In this document: piece after piece, positions 26,444-36,645 of the stretch | How the letters are laid out: every line of letters begins with the position of its first letter | Numbering within the stretch: the stretch's first letter is position 1 | Assembly: GCF_004357985.1 (NCBI RefSeq) | Contig: NZ_SMTF01000021.1 | Coordinates: forward strand, 1-49,744 | DNA: 49,744 bases | Source of the DNA: Luteimonas aestuarii | GTDB lineage: Bacteria > Pseudomonadota > Gammaproteobacteria > Xanthomonadales > Xanthomonadaceae | Direction: 5' to 3' | Notes under the pieces: generated by a model | The model's database searches: none | Told to the model about the DNA's origin: nothing | The model's input: only the letters and a program-made list of their open reading frames with translations | Position numbers and translations under genes: made by a program

Positions 26444-27559
26444 ATGACCGAGTTCATCCCCCCCGGCACACGCTTCATCGACCTGCCCTCGCCGTTCCCG
26501 ATGAAGCGTGGCGGCGTGCTGCACGGCGCACGCATCGCCTATGAAACCTGGGGCACGCTGTCGCCGGCGCGCGACAACGTCATCCTCATCGTCACCGGCC
26601 TGTCGCCCGATGCGCACGCCGCCGCCAACGCCGACAACCCCGAGCCCGGCTGGTGGGAAGCCATGCTCGGCCCCGGCAAGCCCATCGACACCAATCGCTG
26701 GCACGTGGTCTGCGTCAATTCTCTGGGCAGTTGCAAGGGCTCCAGCGGCCCGGCCTCGATCGACCCCGCCACCGGCACGCCGTGGCGGCTGCGCTTCCCG
26801 GAACTCTCGGTCGAAGACGTCGCCGATGCCGCCGCGCACGTCGTGCGCGCGCTGGGCATCGAGCGCCTGGCCTGCGTGATCGGCAACTCGATGGGCGGCA
26901 TGACCGCGCTGGCGCTGCTGGCACGGCACCCCGGCATCGCGCGCAGCCACATCAACATTTCCGGGGCAGCGCGCGCGCTGCCGTTCTCCATCGCCATCCG
27001 CTCGCTGCAGCGCGAGGCCATCCGCCTCGACCCGGACTGGAACAACGGCGACTACGACGACCTGCGCTATCCCGAAAGCGGCATGCGCATGGCGCGCAAG
27101 CTGGGCGTCATCACCTACCGCTCGGCGCTGGAGTGGGACGGCCGCTTCGGCCGCGTGCGCCTGGACTCCGACCGCCGCGACGACGAAGACCCCTTCGGCC
27201 TCGAGTTCGAAGTGGAAAGCTACCTCGAAGGCCACGCGCGCCGCTTCGTGCGCCGCTTCGACCCCAACTGCTACCTCTACCTCAGCCGCTCGATGGACTG
27301 GTTCGACATCGGCGAAAGCTGCCACGGCAGCACCGACGAAGGACTGGCCGCCATCCGCGTGGAAAAGGCCCTGGCCATCGGCGTGCATACCGACATCCTG
27401 TTCCCGCCCCAGCAACAGCAGCAGATCGCCGACGGCCTGCGCCAGGGCGGCGCCGACGCCACCTTCCTGCCGCTGGAATCGCCCCAGGGCCACGATGCCT
27501 TCCTGGTCGACATCGCCCGCTTCGGCCCCGCGGTCGGCGACTTCCTGCGCGAGCTGTAG
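26444..27559 (+). CDS. MetX-family acyltransferase, probably serine O-succinyltransferase
   Basis: A 371-residue alpha/beta-hydrolase acyltransferase of the MetX family. The nucleophile elbow is GNSMGGMTALALL (Ser near 149), with the oxyanion region NSLGSCKGSSGP, and the catalytic Asp and His fall in GVHTDILFP and SPQGHDAFLVD. In Xanthomonadaceae, proteins with this N-terminus (EFIPPGTRF..LPSPFPMKRGG) are described as serine O-succinyltransferases of cysteine biosynthesis rather than homoserine acetyltransferases; that is from memory and substrate choice cannot be proved here. It stands alone, with a TAGAAT box 6 nt before ATG suggesting a leaderless mRNA. Confidence 0.9.
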   Translation: MTEFIPPGTRFIDLPSPFPMKRGGVLHGARIAYETWGTLSPARDNVILIVTGLSPDAHAAANADNPEPGWWEAMLGPGKPIDTNRWHVVCVNSLGSCKGSSGPASIDPATGTPWRLRFPELSVEDVADAAAHVVRALGIERLACVIGNSMGGMTALALLARHPGIARSHINISGAARALPFSIAIRSLQREAIRLDPDWNNGDYDDLRYPESGMRMARKLGVITYRSALEWDGRFGRVRLDSDRRDDEDPFGLEFEVESYLEGHARRFVRRFDPNCYLYLSRSMDWFDIGESCHGSTDEGLAAIRVEKALAIGVHTDILFPPQQQQQIADGLRQGGADATFLPLESPQGHDAFLVDIARFGPAVGDFLREL

Positions 27560-27627
27560 CGGAACCGTCCGCGCCCTGCCCGCACGCGCGCCATCCCCTG
27601 TCGCGCCTGCGCTTCGCGTTCGCCCTT

Positions 27628-27670
27628 GCCCCTTCCCCCGCGTGCGGGGGAAGGCCGGGATGGGGGCGCG
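27628..27670. repeat. Intergenic GC-rich repeat, copy 2
   Basis: Second copy of the 43-bp unit seen at 38-80, differing at about four bases, in the same orientation. It lies in the convergent gap between the acyltransferase and the Cys-rich protein gene and could act as a terminator hairpin. Confidence 0.7.
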
Positions 27671-27785
27671 CTTCCTGCCACGGCAACCACACGCCACCAC
27701 GCTGCCGCCGATCCGCGGCGACAGCGCGACGCCCTTGCCGCCGGGCCCGCAACCCGCAAGCCCGGCGAACACCCGGAGCGAACGC

Positions 27786-28250
27786 TCAATCCTTCGGCTT
27801 GCAGCCGCAGAGCGTGCCGATGCAGTTCAACGGCGATGCGCAGATGTTGTCCACATGGTGGCAGCCGTCGTACTTCTTGCCCTTCCAGCAGAAGCAGTTG
27901 TTGGCCCCGCACCAGATGGCCGGATCGTCCTGTCCGGAGCTGATGTCGGTGACGGCGCTGCTTGCCGGGCTGCGCGGCGGCGTGGCAATGGCCGCGCGCA
28001 TCGGTCGCGGGTCCGCTTCCATGTTCGACAAGCGGCGGCACCATTCCTGCCACTCGCTCCGCTCGGCACGGCTGAGCCTCGCAGCGTCCGCCCCGCGGAT
28101 CTGGGCCAGGACTTCCACCCGGCAGTCGTCCGCGGCGGGAGCCGCCACGCTCGCCCGCCGCTCCTGCGCCTGCAGTGCGCCCGCCAAGACCACCAACACC
28201 AAGCCGGCCACCATTCCACCAAGCATGGATCGAACCCTTGAACGGATCAT
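27786..28250 (-). CDS. Secreted cysteine-rich protein of unknown function
   Basis: A 154-residue predicted exported protein. Signal peptide at residues 1-29 (MLGGMVAGLVLVVLAGALQAQ), then a helical middle (RLSRAERSEWQEWCRRLSNME) and a compact C-terminus in which eight of ten cysteines fall within about 45 residues (WCGANNCFCWKGKKYDGCHHVDNIC...). The even cysteine count suggests a disulfide-bonded domain. I do not recognise the family. ATG 28250 is chosen because it begins the signal peptide and follows a GAGGAGGG ribosome site. It is convergent with the acyltransferase gene and divergent from the cysteine-dioxygenase gene. Confidence 0.72.
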   Translation of the reverse strand: MIRSRVRSMLGGMVAGLVLVVLAGALQAQERRASVAAPAADDCRVEVLAQIRGADAARLSRAERSEWQEWCRRLSNMEADPRPMRAAIATPPRSPASSAVTDISSGQDDPAIWCGANNCFCWKGKKYDGCHHVDNICASPLNCIGTLCGCKPKD

Positions 28251-28653
28251 GCGCTTACCCTCCTCGACTGACGATGTGCCCGATGAAACCGGATTCGCAA
28301 GGCGGTACGGGTGGCGGCCGAAGGCGCCGATGCGCGATGCCGACGGGATCGGCATCGCTCCGCATGCGTCCGGTCTAGTGCGTCCCCCCATCCCTGTCAA
28401 CGCTCAGCGGCGGATTCCGCGGCCATCCGACCAACGGTCGCACCGTCGCTGCGAGATTCGCGTCGTGTCGAACAAGCGCCCGGTGCCACGGCGGCCTGGA
28501 GGCGCGGAGAATCGGCGCTGTAGCGCGTCCGATGGGTTCGGCCATCCACGCAACGCGCCCGTCGCCGGCATCGGCGGTCATCGCCATTCATGCTGCGCCG
28601 CAAGGTGACCCACCGCGCCCCCTCGCGCCTGGCCGACGGTCTAGAATGCCCCC
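28251..28653. other. Divergent intergenic region
   Basis: About 400 bp between two divergent genes. It contains the leaderless-type TAGAAT box of the dioxygenase gene at its right end. Frames are open in places but none shows protein-like composition or a ribosome site. No repeat recognised. Confidence 0.45.
28642..28647 (+). promoter_or_regulatory. TAGAAT -10 box, likely leaderless start
   Basis: TAGAAT lies 6 nt before ATG 28654, separated only by GCCCCC, with no ribosome site between. Confidence 0.5.
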
Positions 28654-29247
28654 ATGAACACCGCCGCCCTGCCCGATATCGCCTTCCCCGGCCGCGAGCG
28701 CTTCATTGCCGCCGTCGATGCCGCCGTCGCCTCGGGCGACGAACACGCCGTCACCGCCGCCCTGCGCAACGCGCTGTGCGGCCTGATCCGCGACCCGGCC
28801 GTGTCCCTGCCCGACTGCGTGCACGACCCCATCGAAGACCACTACGCCCGGCGCGAGATCTACCGCAGCCCCGAGCACGGCTACAGCATCGTCGCCATGA
28901 CCTGGGGGCCCGGCCAGGGCACGCCAGTGCACGACCACAGCGGCCTGTGGTGCGTCGAAGGCGTGTGGCACGGCGAACTCGAGATCACCCAGTACGAACT
29001 GCTGCAGAACGACGGCGACCGCTGCCGCTTCCGCGCCGCCGGCGGCATGCAGGCGGGCCCCGGCAGCGCCGGCAGCCTGATCCCGCCGCACGAGTACCAC
29101 ACCATCGGCAACGCCAGCGCCGACAAGGTGGCCGTGTCCGTGCACATCTACCAGGCGCCGATCGAACACTGCTGCAAGTTCGTACCCGACGACGGCGAGT
29201 GGTACCGCCGCGTCGACGCCGACCTGCCGGTCGACCGCGCCGCCTAG
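28654..29247 (+). CDS. Cysteine dioxygenase-type cupin
   Basis: A 197-residue cupin resembling cysteine dioxygenase type I (cysteine to cysteine sulfinate, Fe-dependent). The metal-binding motif is GTPVHDHSGLWCVEGVWHGELE, giving two His, and a third His is in IPPHEYHTIGN. A bacterial-type sequence without a clear crosslink Cys-Tyr pair cannot be excluded; related 3-mercaptopropionate dioxygenases share the pattern. Leaderless-type promoter. The next feature is tRNA-Leu. Confidence 0.85.
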   Translation: MNTAALPDIAFPGRERFIAAVDAAVASGDEHAVTAALRNALCGLIRDPAVSLPDCVHDPIEDHYARREIYRSPEHGYSIVAMTWGPGQGTPVHDHSGLWCVEGVWHGELEITQYELLQNDGDRCRFRAAGGMQAGPGSAGSLIPPHEYHTIGNASADKVAVSVHIYQAPIEHCCKFVPDDGEWYRRVDADLPVDRAA

Positions 29248-29264
29248 GCCCGCACCGCATCCGC

Positions 29265-29270
29265 TATACT
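29265..29270 (+). promoter_or_regulatory. tRNA-Leu -10 box
   Basis: TATACT followed by a GC-rich discriminator (GCGCCCCC) just before the tRNA, typical of stringently controlled stable-RNA promoters. Confidence 0.55.
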
Positions 29271-29280
29271 GCGCCCCCGC

Positions 29281-29367
29281 GCCGGAGTGGCGGAATCGGT
29301 AGACGCAGCGGACTCAAAATCCGCCGCCCTTAAAAGCGTGTGGGTTCGAGTCCCACCTCCGGCACCA
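29281..29367 (+). tRNA. tRNA-Leu (CAA)
   Basis: Class II tRNA of 87 nt with encoded CCA. The acceptor stem GCCGGAG pairs with CTCCGGC, the anticodon loop reads CTCAAAA with anticodon CAA, a long variable arm follows and the T-loop GGTTCGAGTCC is standard. The low-GC gene module begins 75 bp downstream, but no integrase or attachment duplicate of the tRNA 3' end is visible. Confidence 0.97.
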
Positions 29368-29371
29368 GATG

Positions 29372-29407
29372 ACGAAAAGGCCAAGCTGCGAAGCTTGGCC
29401 TTTTCGT
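29372..29407 (+). terminator. Terminator of tRNA-Leu
   Basis: A perfect 16-bp stem with a GCGA tetraloop; the 3' arm ends CTTTTCGT and is followed by T-rich bases. The A-run on the 5' arm means it could also stop transcripts from the opposite strand. Confidence 0.85.
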
Positions 29408-29415
29408 TCTTGGGT

Positions 29416-29438
29416 AAATGTACGTGACCCCATTTTCT
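29416..29438. repeat. Left imperfect inverted repeat of low-GC module
   Basis: Read on the minus strand it fits AAAATGnGGTCAnGTnCATT. The same pattern on the plus strand lies at 31735-31760 beyond the upstream gene, giving inverted flanks around the two-gene module. Confidence 0.5.
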
Positions 29439-29442
29439 GAAG

Positions 29443-31080
29443 CTAGTCGCACAGGCTGAGACCTCTGGATTCAAAGCTCTGCTCGAAGCTACGGGAAAGG
29501 CTAAGCACCTTACATGCAGCGCTGGAGTTGAATCGATGAGGGGCCACCTGCCACCACATCAGGACAAGCCAGAGATCCTCTGGCCATGCCGCTACTCCCA
29601 CGTCACTTCCCGATGAAACAATCTCTTCACGAAGCTTGGCGACCTCGTAGGTGCTCGGATAAATCCTTGTGACCTCTGCCCCCCGCTGAGCGCGCAGCGT
29701 CCAGTAATCTTCGGATGAAGTGAACTCGAAGCATCTATGTCCGAGCTTAGTGAAGTGCGGCCAGAGTGCCTTCACCTCGTCTATGTATCCGAGAAGAGTG
29801 GCGGAACGAAGTAGTGCTTCCGCACAATAGGACGAACCCCTAAATGTTTCCCTATCCGACAAACTCAACCCCGCCGCTTTACGGACACCAATCCGATCTC
29901 GTTTGATCTCCTCAAAGGAGTAGTGCGGGGTGGGCAATGCCGTTTCATCTCCCGCGAGATTTCGTCCTATCAATTGCGATAGAACAGTCAGCAACAACGC
30001 CTTTGCCTCATCGTGATCGCGCACACTTACTTTGAAAGCTATCCATGGAAACAGCTGGGCAACCGCGCCCTCACCCCAAAGCTCTGCCTTTTCTTTGTGC
30101 GAGATAAGCCACGCAGCCAGAGCGGCAAGACTCTCATCACCTAGAACATTCCGCTGGACGGACGCGAATGCCAATACTGAAAGAAGCCCGACAAGCACCG
30201 TAACTCGCCAGTGGAAAATGTCCATATCGACCAGCGGACTGCCTTCACCAAGGTTTTCTCTCTCCCTGACCTCTTCCCACAACTCTGTCAGCGCATCCAA
30301 TACCGCGCTCTCGCAGATCGACACAGCCTCTTCGATTCTTGAGATTTTTCGAGACTTTCCAACATAGGTCGCTCGAATAAGAGACCAACACAGCATCCAC
30401 CCTACCGCAACAGCATAATGATTCCCACGCTCCGCGAAGCGCGAAATTCCTATACCAGTCGCCCAGCAAGCGCTACTTACGGCGCGGGAAAGTTCCGCGC
30501 TTTTGAGGCTCCTGTCTGGAACTGAAAGAATGGACGATAGGAGACCATCAAGAATCTCGACTGGCAACGGATCACCAGCATTAGTCATATACAGCTCTAA
30601 CAGCGCTTTTGTGTCCGCAATTTCGCTAGGCCACAAAGAAGCCGCATGTCGTTTACAAAGATCAAGCAAGGTACCTCTTGACCAAAGCTCGAGCATTGCA
30701 GGATAGGAGGAGTCATTAATCTCACGCGCGGCAACCTGCACCTCTTCGTTGAACTCTCCGTTAGAAACAAGGTAGGCGCGGTAAGGCCCTGCGGGAAAAC
30801 CTGGAAAGGAAGGGCGCTGCGTCAGTAACTGGACGACCTGCGTCTGCATCTTACGGAAAGACTCCACATTCATTCGGCCACGTGGATCACCCTTCAGTTG
30901 GAACGCGCAGCCAACTCCATCTGGCGCCACAGCTAGAACGTCTTTCCCATACTCAAGCGTGCAATGCCTAGTGCTGTGAAGCACGCGATACCCATCAGCT
31001 GCGAGCATCTGCACAAACACCGCTTGATAGCTCCGCTCGCTGGCACTATCCAACCAGTTTTCTAGAAGCTTCTCTAGCAC
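29443..31080 (-). CDS. Predicted PD-(D/E)XK nuclease-domain protein, possible defence effector
   Basis: A 545-residue protein not recognised as a named family. Residues about 1-110 look like a restriction-endonuclease fold: a helix (SERSYQAVFVQMLAADGY), then E..GKDVLAVAPDG and FQLKGD, matching the E...D...(Q)xK catalytic layout of Mrr-like nucleases. The remaining 430 residues appear mostly helical and lack motifs I can name. The GTG start at 31080 has an excellent GGGAGG ribosome site inside the upstream gene, with a 35-bp overlap, so the two genes are translated together. Base composition is clearly lower in GC than the surroundings, and codon use includes A/T-ending codons rare in neighbours, indicating transfer. 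A defence role is inference. Confidence 0.7.
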   Translation of the reverse strand: MLEKLLENWLDSASERSYQAVFVQMLAADGYRVLHSTRHCTLEYGKDVLAVAPDGVGCAFQLKGDPRGRMNVESFRKMQTQVVQLLTQRPSFPGFPAGPYRAYLVSNGEFNEEVQVAAREINDSSYPAMLELWSRGTLLDLCKRHAASLWPSEIADTKALLELYMTNAGDPLPVEILDGLLSSILSVPDRSLKSAELSRAVSSACWATGIGISRFAERGNHYAVAVGWMLCWSLIRATYVGKSRKISRIEEAVSICESAVLDALTELWEEVRERENLGEGSPLVDMDIFHWRVTVLVGLLSVLAFASVQRNVLGDESLAALAAWLISHKEKAELWGEGAVAQLFPWIAFKVSVRDHDEAKALLLTVLSQLIGRNLAGDETALPTPHYSFEEIKRDRIGVRKAAGLSLSDRETFRGSSYCAEALLRSATLLGYIDEVKALWPHFTKLGHRCFEFTSSEDYWTLRAQRGAEVTRIYPSTYEVAKLREEIVSSGSDVGVAAWPEDLWLVLMWWQVAPHRFNSSAACKVLSLSRSFEQSFESRGLSLCD

Positions 31081-31639
31081 GCCATTCCTCCCGTTTTCTT
31101 TCCATTAGCTCTTCCCAGCGCTGAGAAATCGCGGGGTCACTAGTAATCTGCTCTTCAACCTTCTTCAAGCCCTCTATCGCCCCAGCACCTGCACTGATTA
31201 CAAGACCCTTAATGTTCCCAGATTCATCGAAATCAAGATGCACCTTCTCGAAGACAGCAAAGACGCTTTCTAGCGGCGTCATACCTGCCTGACTCACTAC
31301 TTGACCCGTTGCCTCCAATACTCTGTCAATCTCGCCATAGAAGTGCGTGGCCATCTGCTTCGCCATCCCTTCGGATAGTTCATCAATGAGCTTGGCCCGC
31401 TCTTCGATAGTCAACGTCCCAACTTTGCTGGTCGGAATTGATACTTCTCCGCTAGCCATCTTCATGTCGGAGACGTCGCTTGATCCATCGGCGCGCAACG
31501 TCCTCATCTGGTCGCCTTCATGGATTATCTGTACAGGTGACAGCGATAGCGCCCCCATCTTGCGGTGAGACTCAGAACGAATGTGCCTATTGATAATTTC
31601 CTGCAACTCATTCTTCAGAGACTGGATATTGGGAAGCAC
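31046..31639 (-). CDS. Uncharacterised partner protein of the nuclease
   Basis: A 197-residue soluble, acidic and largely helical protein with no signal peptide. It begins LPNIQSLKNELQEIINRHI, has a middle segment (TIEERAKLIDELSEGMAKQMATHFYGEIDRVLEATGQ) suited to helical packing, and ends in a charged helix (RWEELMERKREEWRAREASRKL). I do not recognise a family. It is translated from GTG with a GGGGAAAG ribosome site. It is the first gene of the two-gene module and overlaps the nuclease gene by 35 bp, so it may be a regulator, antitoxin-like or sensor partner (inference). Confidence 0.65.
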   Translation of the reverse strand: MLPNIQSLKNELQEIINRHIRSESHRKMGALSLSPVQIIHEGDQMRTLRADGSSDVSDMKMASGEVSIPTSKVGTLTIEERAKLIDELSEGMAKQMATHFYGEIDRVLEATGQVVSQAGMTPLESVFAVFEKVHLDFDESGNIKGLVISAGAGAIEGLKKVEEQITSDPAISQRWEELMERKREEWRAREASRKLVG

Positions 31640-31734
31640 GCGCTTTCCCCTAGGTGTTGGCGTCGGCAGATCCTAGCGCACTATCTCAACCACGCCACCC
31701 GCACGGGCTCCGCTGGCTCCGACCGACTTAACCC

Positions 31735-31760
31735 AAAAAATGAGGTCAGGTTCATTTTTC
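31735..31760. repeat. Right imperfect inverted repeat of low-GC module
   Basis: Plus-strand match to AAAATGnGGTCAnGTnCATT. It also overlaps the start of the first unit of the tandem duplication, and a third copy of the core (GGGTCAGGTTCATT) begins the second unit near 31963. Confidence 0.5.
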
Positions 31761-31952
31761 AAACGATGCCCCGCGTTGAACGCAACCGCGCGGGCGATGG
31801 CTGCCAACAAACATGGCACCACTCGCTGCAGTAGTTCGCACCCAACTGATCCAACGGACCCGCTTCACACGCCCCACCCCCAACAGCGCTATCGTGCCCA
31901 CACCCCGCATCGGGATTGCGAACATGACCGCTCGCCTGTCGCTCCTGGCCTG
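31744..31952 (+). repeat. Tandem duplication, copy 1
   Basis: About 209 bp nearly identical to 31964-32171, with period 219-220 bp and only a few differences. It duplicates the upstream region and first ten codons of the PQQ dehydrogenase gene. Confidence 0.9.
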
Positions 31953-31998
31953 CGAGAGAAAAGGGTCAGGTTCATTTTTCAAACGGCTGCCGCGTTGA
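31924..31998 (+). pseudogene. Duplicated 5' fragment of PQQ dehydrogenase gene
   Basis: ATG 31924 starts the same [10 protein letters not shown] sequence as the intact gene at 32143, then runs into the repeat junction and stops after 24 codons. It is a by-product of the tandem duplication and probably has no function of its own. Confidence 0.75.
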
Positions 31999-32171
31999 AC
32001 GCAGCCGCACGGGCGATGGCTGCCAACAAACATGGCACCAATCGCTGTAGTAGTTCGCGCCCAACTGATCCAACGGACCCGCTTCACACGCCCCACCCCG
32101 AACAGCGCTATCGTGCCCAAACCCCGCATCGGGATTGCGAACATGACCGCTCGCCTGTCGCTCCTGGCCTG
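31964..32171 (+). repeat. Tandem duplication, copy 2
   Basis: Second copy, continuous with the intact PQQ dehydrogenase gene. If the native promoter lies within the unit, the gene now has two copies of it in series. Confidence 0.9.
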
Positions 32172-33441
32172 TGCCTTGCCCCTGCTGGCCGCGTGCCAGA
32201 TGCCTGCCGCCGGCAGCGAGGCGGCGCGCAAGGCGGCTGAATCCGAAGCCTGGCCCGCTACGGCAGCGCCCCTGGCGCAGTCCGCGGCACCGGCCAGCGC
32301 GCCGCCAACGGCCGACGCCCCGGTGCAGGCCGCCGCCACGCCGCAAAACACCACGCCGCCGCCGATGGCCGGCCCCGCGCCCGCGCGCCGCCTCCCCGAC
32401 CCGCCCTTCGTGATGGCCACAGTGGCCACGCTGAACGAGCCGTGGGCGATGACGTTCCTGCCCGATGGCCGGCTGCTGGTCACGCTGAAGCCCGGCCAGC
32501 TGCGGCTGGTGAACGTGGCCAATGGCCAGGTGGGCACCATCGCCGGGGTGCCGTCGGTCGCCTATGGCGGCCAGGGCGGGCTGGGCGACGTGGTGCTGCA
32601 TCCGCAGTTCGCCAGCAATCGCTACGTGTACCTCAGCTATGCCGAGTCCGGCAGCGGTGGCGTGGGCGCAGCGGTGGCGCGTGGGCGGCTGACGCTGGAT
32701 GCCAGCGGCAACGGCGGCAGCCTCACCGACGTGCAGGTGCTGTGGCGGCAGATGCCCAAGGTGGGCGGCAACGGCCACTTCAGCCATCGCCTCGCCTTCG
32801 GTGCCGACAACAGGCTGTTCATCACCTCGGGCGACCGCCAGGTGATGACGCCCGCGCAGGACCTGGGTTCCAACCTCGGCAAGATCATCCGCCTCAACGA
32901 CGACGGCAGCGTGCCCACCGACAATCCGTACGCCTCGCAGGGCGGCCTGGCCGCGCAGGTGTGGACCTGGGGCCACCGCAACCCGCTGGGCATCGCGTTC
33001 GACAGCATCGGCCGGCTGTGGAGCCACGAGATGGGCCCCGCGCATGGCGACGAGCTCAACCTGATCGAACGCGGCACCAACTACGGCTGGCCGCTGGTGT
33101 CCGAGGGCAACCATTACGACGGCACGCCGATCCCGAGCCACAACACGCGCCCGGAGTTCCGCGCGCCGGCCACCTACTGGGTGCCGACCATCGCGCCCGC
33201 GGGGTTCGTAATCTATTCCGGCGACATGTTCCCGTACTTCAAGCGCGACGGCTTCATCGGCGGACTCGCCTCGCAGGCGCTGATCCAGGTGCGCTTCGAG
33301 GGCAACACCGCACGCGAGTTCAAGCGCTACCCGATGACGCGCCGCATCCGCGAAGTGGAGCAAGGCCCCGACGGCGCGCTGTGGCTGCTGGAAGACGGCG
33401 GCAACTCGAGACTGTTGAAGCTGACGCCTGCGTTGCCCTGA
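32143..33441 (+). CDS. PQQ-dependent aldose sugar dehydrogenase, lipoprotein
   Basis: A 432-residue soluble quinoprotein dehydrogenase of the glucose/sorbosone dehydrogenase fold (YliI/Asd-like). The signal peptide has lipobox LLAACQ, followed by an Ala/Pro-rich linker of about 60 residues. The six-bladed propeller shows [93 protein letters not shown] and a C-terminal [22 protein letters not shown], all typical of the family. ATG at 32143 is set by the signal peptide. A terminator follows at 33585. The 5' region is tandemly duplicated upstream. Confidence 0.92.
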   Translation: MTARLSLLACALPLLAACQMPAAGSEAARKAAESEAWPATAAPLAQSAAPASAPPTADAPVQAAATPQNTTPPPMAGPAPARRLPDPPFVMATVATLNEPWAMTFLPDGRLLVTLKPGQLRLVNVANGQVGTIAGVPSVAYGGQGGLGDVVLHPQFASNRYVYLSYAESGSGGVGAAVARGRLTLDASGNGGSLTDVQVLWRQMPKVGGNGHFSHRLAFGADNRLFITSGDRQVMTPAQDLGSNLGKIIRLNDDGSVPTDNPYASQGGLAAQVWTWGHRNPLGIAFDSIGRLWSHEMGPAHGDELNLIERGTNYGWPLVSEGNHYDGTPIPSHNTRPEFRAPATYWVPTIAPAGFVIYSGDMFPYFKRDGFIGGLASQALIQVRFEGNTAREFKRYPMTRRIREVEQGPDGALWLLEDGGNSRLLKLTPALP

Positions 33442-33584
33442 TTGCAACCGCGGTGTGTTGGCGGCGCGGCAGATGATTCAACCGGTTGGCGTGTGTGTTG
33501 CAAGCCGCACAAGCAGTTGAACGACGAAGTGTTTGAATGCGCGTGTGCGGCATGACTGCGTGCTTTTTGCGGCGCGTCATCGCG

Positions 33585-33610
33585 CCGACCGACGAACGGT
33601 CGGATTTTTT
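33585..33610 (+). terminator. Rho-independent terminator
   Basis: CCGACCG / CGGTCGG stem (7 bp, 5-nt loop) followed by ATTTTTT. It is the first plausible terminator after the PQQ dehydrogenase stop, 144 bp downstream. Confidence 0.8.
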
Positions 33611-33647
33611 ACGGGCGGCTAACGCGGGGTGCGATAGGCTGCAACCG

Positions 33648-33744
33648 TCGAAGAAAAAGCGGGAAGCGAAAGCCGAACGCAATCGCTTCGACAAGGAAGG
33701 TCCAGCCGGACGGGGCAACCCGCCAGACTGGGCCTTCTGCTTTT
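33648..33744 (+). ncRNA. Candidate structured small RNA
   Basis: About 97 nt between two genes, bounded upstream by a terminator and possibly started by a GATAGG box at 33633-33638. Hairpin 1 is a perfect 7-bp stem (33663-33669 with 33683-33689). Hairpin 2 has a 10-bp outer stem (33696-33705 with 33728-33737), a symmetric 5x5 internal loop and an inner CGGG-GCAA-CCCG stem capped by a GNRA-type loop, followed by CTTTT. The latter resembles an intrinsic terminator. The strand is inferred from the T-run. Confidence 0.45.
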
Positions 33745-33949
33745 GGGGGACGCGAATTTTTTTGTGTGCGGGCATGCCGACGACCAACGCACGCCGTCAT
33801 GTCCGCACAGGCGCACCGTTACCTGGGACGTTCTTGTGATGGTGCGACATGCACACGGCAATCCTGGACGGTTTGCGAGCTTGGCAATGGAGGGTTCGGT
33901 CTTCGGCATGGTGGTGGCGTAGCCATTCCGGCCGTCTCACTTCGCCGGC

Positions 33950-34068
33950 CCTGATCCGACCTGCGGGCACCTCGCTCTGCGCCCCGGCCCTGCGTAGCAC
34001 GCAGGGCGTTCGGGCGGACGCGAGCCAGTGACTCGCAAGCAGTCCTCCTTCACCCCGGAGGGAGAAGG
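33950..34068 (+). repeat. Long inverted repeat, left arm
   Basis: 119 bp whose reverse complement matches 36646-36764 with only a handful of differences. Together the arms flank the DEAD-box helicase gene. The shared GTGAGGGGCGGCGAAG-type block at about 34107-34131 and 36761-36784 is in direct orientation, so the unit is mosaic. The bases from 34132 to 34488, the helicase upstream region, show no gene; GAAAAT near 34284 is a weak -10 candidate, which would leave a roughly 200-nt leader. Confidence 0.85.
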
Positions 34069-34488
34069 GACCAGTAGCCCCTCTCCCTCCGGGAGAGCGG
34101 TTGGGGTGAGGGGCGGCGAAGCGGTGATGGCTTGGATCGATGCATCCGTTCCGGGCCATTGGATGTGTTCCGGACGGCATCTCGCGCAGCCGGGCATGAC
34201 GTTGCGCGACTGCATTGCACCTCCATTCCACCCTTCGTGGGCACCACACAGCCGCCGTTCCGGCAGGCGGGCCGCAAACGTGGGAAAATGCCGCCCCGTC
34301 CGCTCCGGACGGCCTGGCAGCACCCTCCAGCGCGACCGTCCCGGGATGTCACCGGTGCGCCCCGCCGTGTTGCCGGACTCTTCCAGCCCGTCGGGACCGG
34401 TCACTCGATCCCTTGCCGCCGGGCCTTTCCAAGGCAACTCCATCGGGCGCTGGCGTCCATTGCTTGCCGATCCACCGACTGAGCCGCC

Positions 34489-36426
<1,938 letters not shown>

Positions 36427-36534
36427 GCCGGGCGGCAGCGCAAGACATCGACAATCCCGTCATCCCCGCGCAGGCGGGGACCCAGGGACGTTGTCCTTGA
36501 AGACGATGCGCTGAATCGTCAGCCTTCAACGCTC

Positions 36535-36640
36535 GGTCGCCCCTCTCACCCCAGCCCCGCTCCGCGCCCGGCCCGTGCCAGCGGCACGGGCGCCATGGCG
36601 CGCAAACCGTGCGCCGTCGCCCCGGAGGGACAGAGGTTTC
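36535..36640. repeat. Intergenic mosaic repeat
   Basis: GC-rich block matching, in reverse complement, much of 26206-26361, including the CCGGCCCGTGCCAGC hairpin and the CGCCCCGGAGGGA block. It merges into the inverted-repeat arm at 36646. The whole 36427-36914 gap is repeat-derived except the last 100 bases. Confidence 0.65.
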
Positions 36641-36645
36641 CTGGC

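Noticed and set aside
29281..29438. tRNA-Leu as an attachment site for an integrative element
   Set aside because: No duplicate of the tRNA 3' end was seen at the far edge of the low-GC module and no integrase lies beside it.
33537..33839. 100-codon ORF across the small RNA candidate
   Set aside because: No ribosome site, and it spans a terminator and strong hairpins; structure explains the sequence better than coding.
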